A program made the position numbers and the translations under genes. Below are positions 15,701 through 22,484 of a stretch of DNA of 26,240 nucleotides, piece by piece (position 1 is the first letter of the stretch; the number at the start of each line of letters is the position of its first letter). The DNA is from CAZMRF01 sp964568735 (lineage in GTDB: Bacteria > Acidobacteriota > Polarisedimenticolia > JACPZX01), in the NCBI GenBank assembly GCA_964568735.1, contig CAZMRF010000070.1:1-26240 (forward strand), written 5' to 3'. Below the pieces are notes generated by a model, which made no database searches, was not told the origin of the DNA, and saw nothing but the letters and a program-made list of their open reading frames with translations.

Positions 15701-15734
15701 GTCCTGCCAGGCGGCGCCGGGGCCGCCCCACTAG
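12732..15734 (+). CDS. Large secreted HEXXH putative zinc metalloprotease with MopE-type Cys motif
   Basis: This 1000-residue protein starts with a signal peptide (hydrophobic about 9-28). The middle carries a zinc-protease signature HELGHTYDLSRH with His490, Glu491, His494 and possible further ligand His501. A NFMDG stretch about 70 residues later could be the Met-turn of a metzincin-like fold, but the HEXXHxxGxxH spacing is not exact, so the clan is open. The C-terminal part has Ig-like or fibronectin-like beta-rich segments and, at about 858-873, ELCDTIDNDCNGVIDD (Cys861, Cys868), the repeat type seen in MopE and many delta-proteobacterial and acidobacterial surface proteins. Many paired Cys suggest disulfides outside the cytosol. 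GGAG (12719-12722 region) precedes the ATG. It diverges from the propeller kinase and may be under its control. Substrate unknown; I do not recognise a named family. Confidence 0.8.
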   Translation: MGQKTITARILFLAAAVLAMGLPGVALPLADDGTITVRIHEARAEEPGTDGLIGSQQDFYVCGSFDHAPGSIWANEIGDRDHASWPPATNSKTVSGKNQRFFDIYFELWDADSTSDDDGYDISPQSGGSIPGPPFSPCTYGNQPSGGFPHVTYDVCNGRLEVLGVNGSNPIPVGTNFANLNGKNTAPGWQNNWGSFRFDVVREPSNWLPDDIGIDDVQIVQSVYHASKAVADKATSLIVWISSTYPLPIDVPVSGMLTDGISTVTDSKNVHFDPGSPQNPTRVLVSLFDDVTGLVTAPPFHPFKPQVIPSPNQGIIRGHAHIDYFETISPNAPPQLQDCANANNDLDATTLPLMKVDDLFTVYVPFDFEEDLSFITSQQLQAMYTREEDYRLASWPLASLTSTAFFTQTWRNHGSNFFCPIEPSCTLLIYNLVAALAGIDRMVLSVRNDWFGYNGFRSQLIDPNIIGLAIGPFAPRAVLAEDGAYGVAVHELGHTYDLSRHKCNTGGLDEYAHVSPPCTAPYEAEGFDVSKKIYPMGLHASAMVWPGLQCPATTPQSRDICAPNFMDGTPSWGYNNWIDTYHFQFLMEDALPHIDPFVVNVTGYVRFPDGQGDGTVVPVVEGVLPFFSYQFMGTQDFPESPLSPMGEVFSGRGAFRVRLETPSGVHDYRFNPRLQPDPQAPDQFGGFSINVPWDPMTTNIQLIGPTDARQTECENMLCPGEGVLLDQRQVTLFTPSVSDLRAGLDAPAPLPPPGAPPVTPTIGPGHQAVVSWESSDFDSPELRSGLILVLDSAAGGTAGPPYPVAVEIEGNSFTIPHERMADAPGTYSGRLVTSDGVNTTETFQPSLFIVCNESAGGWELCDTIDNDCNGVIDDATNPGPIGIELNPQPLPPGGGEMIEWVADPNAQTFDVVVVDAGVLNGRGGDFSRAVLGCLAEDVTGTSFGPLPIPPMGQAFIFIVRGNNCAGPGTYDSGIPEQIAPRDPGINASPVSCQAAPGPPH

Positions 15735-15823
15735 CCGCGGTGCGAGAGGGCGTTTCGTCCGCTGGAGCCAAACCCCGGCGGCTGGATCGGCCGGTTCCAT
15801 GAGAGCATTCTTGCCGCCCGAGC

Positions 15824-17965
15824 TTAGCTCCGGAAGGTGTACTGGATCTTGAGGAGGAGCTCGTTCGAGTCGCGGCTCCAGCGGTCGTCGATCTCGCGAA
15901 AGTTGTGGTTGTAAATGAAGAAGACGTCCCCTCGGGGGTTGAAGGTCCACCGCATCCGCGTGTTCGTCCCGAAGGTCCGTGACTCCGAGTCGTACTGGAG
16001 GAAGCTGTTGATCTGGAGATCGGGTGAGAGGTTCAATCGCACCTTCGTCCCCACGAGGGTCACGTCGAAGTCGCCCTCCTCCAGCCTGCCGATGTCGCGC
16101 TCGGCGTTGGCGAGAAACGTAACGAGCGGGGAGGGTGTCCACGAGGCCTCCAGCTCGATCTGGTCCAGCGTGCCGGTGTAGAAGCTCCCGAACCACCAGG
16201 TCGCCTGCCCGGACAGCTTCCGCTTGGCTGCGGCCTCGACTTCGACGCGGTAGCGCTGCCACTCGTAGGATCCGGGAGGGATTGTCACTCCGTCCGCGAT
16301 CTCGAAGGGCTCCTCCAGCCGCTCTCCCACCGGCACCACGTTGAGCTCGAAGCGGTCGCCGCTCTCGAGCCGCCAGTTCACCGGGGCGATGAAGACCTCG
16401 TAGCTCTCCCACGTGCCGCCGAGGCTGGTGGTCAGGCTGGGGTAGAGCTCATGAAACATCTGGCGGATGAAGCTCCCCGCCGGCCGGGGAGCGAAGGTGC
16501 AGCCCGTCTCGTAGGTGTTGATGTCCCGGCGGGCCACGAAGCCGAGGCTGGGGTCGAAGCCGTCACCGATACGCCTGTAGATCGCGGCGCAGTTCCACAA
16601 ATCGTTCGGGTAATCCACCTTGAAGCCCATCGCCGTCCGGTCGCGCGCGCCCGCGAGATCCTCGCGATCCGTGGCGAGACCCCAGACGCCGACGATGAAG
16701 TTCTTGTCGCCACGGAAGCGAGAGGTCTGATAGCGGAAGTCGGCGCCGGCCTCCCAGGCCCCGTCGCGGTCGAGCGGATCGCCGAAGGTGGCGAGCATCC
16801 CGACGCTCGACTCGGCGAAGATGTTGCGCTGCACGCGCAGGGCCCCGGTGGTCGCGGCCGGGGCAACCCCATGCTCCTCGCGCGACCGCACGACGAGGGC
16901 TCCCAGGCTCGTCGCGCCCGCGCGGCCCGTGGTCTTGAGGCCCGCGAGGATCGGGACCTCCTCGCCGCCGACGAGGCCGATGCGCCGCGTGAAGAACGGG
17001 ACGAGCCCCTCGCCGAGCCCGGTGCCGAAGTTGAAGATGTCGGAACCCTGGAGAAAGAAGGTGCGCTTCTCCGGGAAGAACAAGGGGAAGCGCGTCAGAT
17101 TCGTCTGGCGGGTGTCGACCTCCGTCTCTGCGAAATCGGTGTTGATGGTGAGGGCGCCGGTCAGGTTCGGGCCGAGACGCTGGGTCACATCGAGGCTCGG
17201 CTCGAAGACTCCTTCCGTCGCTGCGCCGGGGGCAGGGTTCTCGAATCCGCTCGTGAGAGACGGGCGGATCCCCAGGCCGAGACCGAGGTCGAACTCGGGC
17301 AGCCCGGTCAGGAGTCCCGATCGGCTTGTCTGGTAGACCTGGTAGTCGACGGAAGGGCTCGCCCAGCGGCTCGTCTCCTGGAGGCGCTGAACGCGGCGCT
17401 GGACGTTGAAGCCCCATTCCGCCAGGTCGCGTGCGAAGCTCAGCGTCTCGATGGGGATCCGGATCTCGGCCGTCCATCCCGAGCCATCGCGGCTCGTCCC
17501 CGCCTCCCATTCCCCGTCCCAGTTCTTGTTGATGCTCTCGCCGCCGGGCTCCACGAGCGCGTCCAGGCGCGCTCCGCCCGGGTTGACGGCGAAGACGTAG
17601 CCTGAGCGGCCGTCCTGGAAGGGATCGAGGACCAGGATCACGTTGTCTTCGAACTCGAAGTCTCCGTCCCGCTCCTTCGTGAAGCTCACGATCCCCGACG
17701 GGTCCGGATCCTCGCAGCGGATGCCGAAGACGAGAGCCCGAGGGCCCGCGAGCACCTTCACGAGCGTCCGGCCGCGGGGGCGGTCCCCCTGCCGCGGCTC
17801 CACCATCACCAGCTCTTCGCTGGCCGGCGCCGACTCCCACTCGGGCTCGTCGAGGAGGCCGTCGACTCGAAGGCCGGCTGCGAGGCTGCCCGCGCGCAGC
17901 GCCGGGCGCTCCGTCGTGCTGGCGGAGCCGAAGATCACCGAGGCGGAGGCGAGGAGCAACGCCAT
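15824..17965 (-). CDS. DUF5916 outer-membrane protein with N-terminal CBM9-like domain
   Basis: The protein is about 713 residues. A hydrophobic N-terminus is followed by a CBM9-like domain (about 27-210) beginning LRVDGLLDEPEWESAPA and including FEFEDNVILVLDPFQDGRSGYVFAVNPGGA. The rest (about 225-713) is a DUF5916 region of amphipathic strands ending in YTFRS, with a final aromatic close to the C-terminus as in outer-membrane barrels. FFPEKRTFFLQGSDIFNFG is the hallmark stretch. The function of the family is unknown; transport or binding of glycans or peptides at the outer membrane has been suggested. The start is uncertain: ATG 17965 gives a signal peptide without a basic n-region, while the frame continues upstream through a Lys-Arg that would complete one. 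It lies 50 nt after the superoxide dismutase gene and is probably cotranscribed with it. Confidence 0.88.
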   Translation of the reverse strand: MALLLASASVIFGSASTTERPALRAGSLAAGLRVDGLLDEPEWESAPASEELVMVEPRQGDRPRGRTLVKVLAGPRALVFGIRCEDPDPSGIVSFTKERDGDFEFEDNVILVLDPFQDGRSGYVFAVNPGGARLDALVEPGGESINKNWDGEWEAGTSRDGSGWTAEIRIPIETLSFARDLAEWGFNVQRRVQRLQETSRWASPSVDYQVYQTSRSGLLTGLPEFDLGLGLGIRPSLTSGFENPAPGAATEGVFEPSLDVTQRLGPNLTGALTINTDFAETEVDTRQTNLTRFPLFFPEKRTFFLQGSDIFNFGTGLGEGLVPFFTRRIGLVGGEEVPILAGLKTTGRAGATSLGALVVRSREEHGVAPAATTGALRVQRNIFAESSVGMLATFGDPLDRDGAWEAGADFRYQTSRFRGDKNFIVGVWGLATDREDLAGARDRTAMGFKVDYPNDLWNCAAIYRRIGDGFDPSLGFVARRDINTYETGCTFAPRPAGSFIRQMFHELYPSLTTSLGGTWESYEVFIAPVNWRLESGDRFELNVVPVGERLEEPFEIADGVTIPPGSYEWQRYRVEVEAAAKRKLSGQATWWFGSFYTGTLDQIELEASWTPSPLVTFLANAERDIGRLEEGDFDVTLVGTKVRLNLSPDLQINSFLQYDSESRTFGTNTRMRWTFNPRGDVFFIYNHNFREIDDRWSRDSNELLLKIQYTFRS

Positions 17966-18015
17966 CAAGGCCCGCTTGATGTCCGTGCAGCTCCTCCAGC
18001 CGAGGACGCCTCGCG

Positions 18016-18759
18016 TCAAACCCCTCTGGCTCTCCGGGCCCACTCCACCCGCCGGTTGACCTCGTCCCAGTTGACGTTCTCCATGAACGCGTCCATGTAG
18101 CGGGCGGCTGCCGAGCCGAAGTCCATGTGATAGGCGTGCTCGTACATGTCCAGGACGAGGAGCGGCGCTCCCAGCACGGCGTTGTGCATGTGATCCCAGG
18201 CCCAGTAGTTGTGGACCTCGCCCGTGTGGAGGTTGAAGGCGAGAACGACCCATCCGGAGCCGCCCGCCAGGGCATTCGCGGTGAGCTTGAACTCGGCCTC
18301 CCACAGCTCGTAACCGCCAAAGGCGAGCTTCAGCATCTCGAGGGCCGCGCCGGAGGCCTTACCGTCGCCGCCCAGGTTTCCGAAGTAGTGTTCGTGGAGA
18401 ATCACGGACCCCGTTCGGATCAGCTCCTCGCGCTTCAGATTGCCGTAGAGGTAGGCAGGCACCTCCTTGTCCTGGAGCAGGGTGTCGAGCCGCTGCTCCA
18501 CGGAGTTCAGGGCTCGCACGGCGCCGCCGTAGTTGTTCTCCCAGTGCGACCGCATCAGTTTCTCCGAGAGTCCCTTCAGCCTGGCCGGGTCGAAGGTGAG
18601 CGGCCGCGGCTCGTGCAGCCCGCGAAAGGCGGGCGGCCGAACCGCATCGCCGGCAGAAGAGGGCGATGTCTGGCCGAGGGCTTCGCGGCTGAGTGCCAGC
18701 GCCGCGCCTCCGGCCGCCAGAGCGCCGAGCATTGTGCGACGGGAAGGTCTCGATTTCAT
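18016..18759 (-). CDS. Tat-exported Fe/Mn-family superoxide dismutase
   Basis: This 247-residue enzyme starts with a twin-arginine signal: SRRTMLGAL followed by an Ala/Gly/Leu core (residues 6-28). The start at 18759 has AGGAGG just 6 nt upstream; the in-frame ATG at 18780 does not. The SOD fold follows with metal ligands His72 (RSHWENNYGG), His124 (LHEHYFGNLGG), Asp204 and His208 (LDMYEHAYHMDF). The C-terminal half has GSGWVVLAF typical of the family. Residues equivalent to the E. coli SodB gateway His30 and Tyr34 appear as Asn76 and Ala80, and the DxWxxH Trp is Tyr, marking an atypical clade. It would remove superoxide in the periplasm. It follows the S1-domain gene by 44 nt and precedes the DUF5916 gene by 50 nt on the same strand. 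Metal preference cannot be told. Confidence 0.93.
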   Translation of the reverse strand: MKSRPSRRTMLGALAAGGAALALSREALGQTSPSSAGDAVRPPAFRGLHEPRPLTFDPARLKGLSEKLMRSHWENNYGGAVRALNSVEQRLDTLLQDKEVPAYLYGNLKREELIRTGSVILHEHYFGNLGGDGKASGAALEMLKLAFGGYELWEAEFKLTANALAGGSGWVVLAFNLHTGEVHNYWAWDHMHNAVLGAPLLVLDMYEHAYHMDFGSAAARYMDAFMENVNWDEVNRRVEWARRARGV

Positions 18760-18803
18760 CACAACCTCCTTGGTGCTCATGATTCGCTCGCGTCAGAGGT
18801 TTG

Positions 18804-20078
18804 TCAGTTGTCGTTCTTCTTCCTGGGCTCCATCGCGGCGCGCAGCTGGTCGGCGAGCGAGCCGAGCCCCTTCTCCGCCGGCTTCGGCTGCCCGGCGCCC
18901 GAGCCGGAAGCAGGCCCGTCCGCTGCCGAGCCCTCCCGCAGGGCCGCGCCGATCCTTCGCTGCTTCACATCGATGCTCTCGATCCTGAAGGTGGCGGTCG
19001 AGCCGGGCGGCACCAGCGCCTTCCAGTCTCTCTCGCCCGGGGGGAAGGTGGAGACGTGAGCCAGGGCCTCGATTCCGGGCTCGAGCTCGACGAAGGCACC
19101 GAAATCCGCGAGGCGCGTGACGCGGCCCTGGAGCATCTGCCCGACACTGTAGGCCGCGCTCACCTTCAGCCACGGATCCGCCTGGAGGTGCTTGAGGCTC
19201 AGCGAGATCTTCCTGCCCTGATCCTCCACCTTCACGACCTGGACCGCGAGAACCTGGCCGGCCTGCACCACCTCCGCCGGGGTCGATGCGCGCGACCAGC
19301 CCATCTCGGAGACATGCAGCAGACCCTGGACCCCTCCGCCGAGCTCGACGAAGGCGCCAAAGTGCGACACCGACGCAACGCGGCCGGAGAGCACCGCTCC
19401 GGGGACCACCGTGCGCATGACCTCACGTGCCTTCTCCCGCGCCTCCTCCTCGAGGAGGGCGCGCCGCGAGACCACGAGGTTCTTGCCGCCCTCCCTGAGC
19501 TCGATGATGCGGAAGGTGTAGACCCTGCCCACGTGCTGCGCGGGCTCCTCGGTGCGGACGATGTCGATCTGCCCCATCGGGCAGAAGGCCCGCACTCCGG
19601 CGATGCGCACTTCGTAGCCGCCCTTGTTCACGCTCTCGATGCGCCCTTCCACCGGCAGCCCGGAGCTGAAGGCGGCCTGGATCTGCTCCCGCGCGGCCGC
19701 GCCGAGCGCCATCTTGCGGGAGAGCACGAGCTCGGTTCCCGTGGAGACCACCATGGCCTTGACCCGATCTCCGACGCGAACCTCGATCTCTCCGCTGTCG
19801 CCGCGAAGCTCGTCGAGGCTCATCGTTGCCTCGCCCTTGCCCCCGATGTCGATGAAGGCGGAGTCGCTCTCGATCGCGACGATCAACCCCTCCACCGATT
19901 GGCCCACTTCGAAGGACCTGGTGTGCGGCGTGCCGCCCCCGAGCGACTCTTCCAGCATCCGGGCGAAGTCTTCCTCCCCGGATGAGGACTCTCGAGGGCT
20001 CAGCGGCGAGGCCTCGCCGGCGGGGAAGGAAGGCTGCTCAGCTCGATCTCCGCCAGGGCGCTTCTTTTCTGTGGTCAA
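18804..20078 (-). CDS. Four-domain S1 RNA-binding protein
   Basis: This 424-residue protein has four S1 OB-fold repeats, at about 57-122, 141-207, 224-297 and 310-381. The last two are the clearest, with GRVxSVSHFGAFVELGGGVQGLLHVSEM and GRVTRLADFGAFVELEPGIEALAHVS patterns. The first 55 residues are acidic and low-complexity, and the tail (about 382-424) is Gly/Ala/Pro/Lys-rich. Ribosomal protein S1 of E. coli has six repeats; four-repeat forms occur in many phyla as S1 or S1-like RNA-binding proteins. Whether this is the primary S1 cannot be told. I prefer the TTG at 20078, with AAGGAG 7 nt upstream, over the ATG at 20108, which lies inside a likely -10 box. It heads a minus-strand cluster with superoxide dismutase and DUF5916. 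Confidence 0.9.
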   Translation of the reverse strand: MTTEKKRPGGDRAEQPSFPAGEASPLSPRESSSGEEDFARMLEESLGGGTPHTRSFEVGQSVEGLIVAIESDSAFIDIGGKGEATMSLDELRGDSGEIEVRVGDRVKAMVVSTGTELVLSRKMALGAAAREQIQAAFSSGLPVEGRIESVNKGGYEVRIAGVRAFCPMGQIDIVRTEEPAQHVGRVYTFRIIELREGGKNLVVSRRALLEEEAREKAREVMRTVVPGAVLSGRVASVSHFGAFVELGGGVQGLLHVSEMGWSRASTPAEVVQAGQVLAVQVVKVEDQGRKISLSLKHLQADPWLKVSAAYSVGQMLQGRVTRLADFGAFVELEPGIEALAHVSTFPPGERDWKALVPPGSTATFRIESIDVKQRRIGAALREGSAADGPASGSGAGQPKPAEKGLGSLADQLRAAMEPRKKNDN

Positions 20079-20106
20079 CGCATGGCTCCTTGCGGTGGGG
20101 ACCTCC

Positions 20107-20112
20107 ATTGTA
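20107..20112 (-). promoter_or_regulatory. Possible -10 box for the S1-domain gene
   Basis: On the minus strand the bases read TACAAT, one mismatch from TATAAT. No good -35 hexamer is seen 16-18 nt upstream. Its position about 29 nt before the TTG at 20078 supports that codon as the start, since an mRNA begun here would lack the upstream ATG at 20108. Confidence 0.3.
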
Positions 20113-20141
20113 CCTTGATCGCCTCTCCACCTTCACTTAAG

Positions 20142-22382
20142 ATGGCGGCCGCCATGGATCCCATCATCGGAAAGGGCATTTCGCACTACTCTGTCGTACG
20201 GAAGCTCGGCGCGGGCGGGATGGGGGTTGTGTACGAAGCCGAGGACACCCGGCTCGGACGACGTGTCGCCCTGAAGTTCCTCCCCCAGGAGATGCAGCAG
20301 GACGCCCAGTCGCTCGAGCGCTTCCAGCGCGAGGCGCGCGCCGCCTCCGCGCTGAACCACCCCAACATCTGCACGGTCTTCGCCATCGAGCAGCACGAGC
20401 GCCAGCACTTCATCGTCATGGAATTGCTCGAGGGCCAGACTCTCGCAGCGATGATCGGCCGCCAGCCGTTCGAGCCGAAGTCCTTGCTCGACATCGCCGT
20501 CCAGATCGCCGACGCGCTCGAATCCGCGCACGCCAAGGGGATCGTCCACCGGGACATCAAGCCCGCCAACATCTTCGTCAGCTCGCGCGGGCAGGTGAAG
20601 GTGCTCGACTTCGGCCTCGCGAAGATCGACAGCACGCGCCGGGCCCTCGCGGGCGAGGACTCGCGGCTCGACACGATGGGCACGGCCCATGAGCTGACGG
20701 TGCGCGGCACGACCCTGGGCACGGTGTCGTACATGTCGCCGGAGCAGGCCCGCGGGCAGCTCACCGACGCCCGCAGCGACCTGTTCTCGCTCGGCACGGT
20801 CCTCTACCAGATGGCGACAGGAGTCCTGCCGTTCCAGGGCGACACGTCGGCTGTCGTCTTCGAAGCGATCCTGAACCGGGAGCCGGCGCCTCTCACCGTC
20901 GTCAACCCGGCGATTCCTCCCGAGTTCGGCCGGATCCTGGGCAAGGCGATGGAGAAGGACCGATCGCTGCGCTACCAGACGGCCACGGATCTGAAGACCG
21001 ATCTGATGAGGCTCAGAAGGGATCTCGACTCGGGCCGAAGACAGGCCGCGGAGCTGGCCGATTCCCGCGGCGGGGGCTCCAAGAAGAGCGAGAAGTCGAT
21101 CGGGGTCCTGTACTTCGAGAACCTCAGCGGCGCGAAGGAAGACGAGTACTTCCGGGACGGGATCACGGAGGACATCATCACGGAGCTGTCCAAGATCAAG
21201 GGTCTGAGCATCTTCTCCCGCCCCACGGTGCTGGCCTACCGCGACAAGCAGGTGACCCCCGCGCAGATCGGCCAGCAGCTGGGGGCGGCCTACGTCCTGG
21301 CCGGCAGCCTCCGCCGTGCCGGCAACCGCCTGCGCATCAACGCGCAGCTCGTGGATACGCGCACCGACTTTCCGCTCTGGTCGGAACGGTACGACCGGGA
21401 GATGAAGGACGTCTTCGAAGTCCAGGACGAGATCGCCCGCAAGATCGCAGAGGCGCTCACCATCACTCTCACCCCCCAGGAGCAGGAGGCCATCGCCGCC
21501 AAGCCCACGGAGAACCTCCAGGCCTACGATCAGTTCCTGCGGGGCAAGAGCTACGCGCGGCGGATGACGCGCCAGGACCTGGAATTCGCGCTGCAAATGC
21601 TCGAGAGCGCGGTCGCGCTCGATCCGAACTTCGCCCTGGCCTACGCGGCCATCGCCAACGCATGCGCGCAGCACCATTACTATTACGGGCGCGTCGCCGT
21701 CTGGATGGAGCGTGCCAAGGAGGCATCGCAAAAGGTCCTCTCGCTTCGCCCTGACCTGCCCGAAGCTCAGGTGGCCCAGGCGTGGGTGCTGTACGCGGAG
21801 GGACAACACGACGAGGCGATACGGCTCGTCAGGAGTGCCATCGAGCGGAAGCGTGACTGCGAGGGAGCCTACTTCCTGCTGGGTCGCGCTCTGTTCGCCG
21901 CGGGGCGGTATCAGGAGCTGGCGACGATAGCGGAAACCGCGCTGGACGCCAGCGCGGAGGACTACAACGTCTACACCCCGATCATGAACGCGCTGGGCGC
22001 GCTGGGGAAGGACGAGGCGCTCAAGAGCATCCGCCAGCGAAGGATCGTGGTGCTGGAGAACCACCTCAAGCAGATGCCCGAGGACGCGCGTGCCCGGATC
22101 ATCATCGCCACCGATTACGCGAATACAGGGCGTATGGAGGACGCAGTGCGCGAGACGAACCTCGCGATCCTCCTGCGTCCCAACGACGCCACCATGCTCT
22201 ACAACTCCGCCTGCGCCTTCTGCTTGATGAGCAAGAAGCCGGAGGCTCTTGACGCGATCAGGAAGGCATGGGACGCCGGCTTCAGGGACGCGGACTGGGC
22301 CCGGCGCGATCCTGACCTGGCGATCCTCCACGACGAGCCAGAGTTCAAGAAGCTCTTCCCCGAGAGCCTCTCGGCCGCGTAA
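20142..22382 (+). CDS. Serine/threonine protein kinase with TolB-like domain and TPR repeats
   Basis: This 746-residue protein has an N-terminal Hanks kinase (about 12-285): Gly loop GAGGMG (23-28), Lys45 in VALKFL, HRDIKPAN with Asp138, DFG with Asp157 and the activation-segment end SPEQARG. All catalytic residues are present. Residues about 315-450 (SIGVLYFENLSGAKEDEYFRDGITEDIITELSKI) match the TolB/FlgO-like module often linked to adenylate cyclases and CadC-type proteins. TPR-like helical repeats fill the C-terminal half. No hydrophobic helix lies between kinase and TolB-like parts, so it should be cytosolic. The ATG at 20142 or 20154 is the likely start; neither has a strong ribosome-binding site. 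It diverges from the S1 gene with 63 bp between them and precedes a second kinase gene. Substrates unknown. Confidence 0.93.
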   Translation: MAAAMDPIIGKGISHYSVVRKLGAGGMGVVYEAEDTRLGRRVALKFLPQEMQQDAQSLERFQREARAASALNHPNICTVFAIEQHERQHFIVMELLEGQTLAAMIGRQPFEPKSLLDIAVQIADALESAHAKGIVHRDIKPANIFVSSRGQVKVLDFGLAKIDSTRRALAGEDSRLDTMGTAHELTVRGTTLGTVSYMSPEQARGQLTDARSDLFSLGTVLYQMATGVLPFQGDTSAVVFEAILNREPAPLTVVNPAIPPEFGRILGKAMEKDRSLRYQTATDLKTDLMRLRRDLDSGRRQAAELADSRGGGSKKSEKSIGVLYFENLSGAKEDEYFRDGITEDIITELSKIKGLSIFSRPTVLAYRDKQVTPAQIGQQLGAAYVLAGSLRRAGNRLRINAQLVDTRTDFPLWSERYDREMKDVFEVQDEIARKIAEALTITLTPQEQEAIAAKPTENLQAYDQFLRGKSYARRMTRQDLEFALQMLESAVALDPNFALAYAAIANACAQHHYYYGRVAVWMERAKEASQKVLSLRPDLPEAQVAQAWVLYAEGQHDEAIRLVRSAIERKRDCEGAYFLLGRALFAAGRYQELATIAETALDASAEDYNVYTPIMNALGALGKDEALKSIRQRRIVVLENHLKQMPEDARARIIIATDYANTGRMEDAVRETNLAILLRPNDATMLYNSACAFCLMSKKPEALDAIRKAWDAGFRDADWARRDPDLAILHDEPEFKKLFPESLSAA

Positions 22383-22415
22383 TCTCCAACTGGACTGCCG
22401 GACTGAAGCAGGCCT

Positions 22416-22442
22416 GCGGGAGCCGTGATGCTGCGCTCCCGC
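22416..22442 (+). terminator. Stem-loop between the two kinase genes
   Basis: GCGGGAGC (22416-22423) and GCTCCCGC (22435-22442) form a perfect 8-bp stem with an 11-nt loop. No T-run follows, so it may be an attenuator or a Rho-type stabilising hairpin rather than a full intrinsic terminator. It begins 34 nt after the stop of the first kinase gene and ends 42 nt before the second. Confidence 0.4.
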
Positions 22443-22484
22443 CCGATCCCCCTTCAGTGTAAGTTCTGGTAGGCTGCCCGTCCC

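Noticed and set aside
15735..15823. Bidirectional terminator between the convergent protease and DUF5916 genes
   Set aside because: Only short arms (CCGGC/GCCGG, 5 bp) and no T-run were found, too weak to call.
13314..16412. A minus-strand frame of about 1030 codons opposite the secreted protease and DUF5916 genes
   Set aside because: It is Arg/Asp/Gly/His-rich with no domain pattern, spans two genes that have clear signatures, and reflects third-position GC bias.
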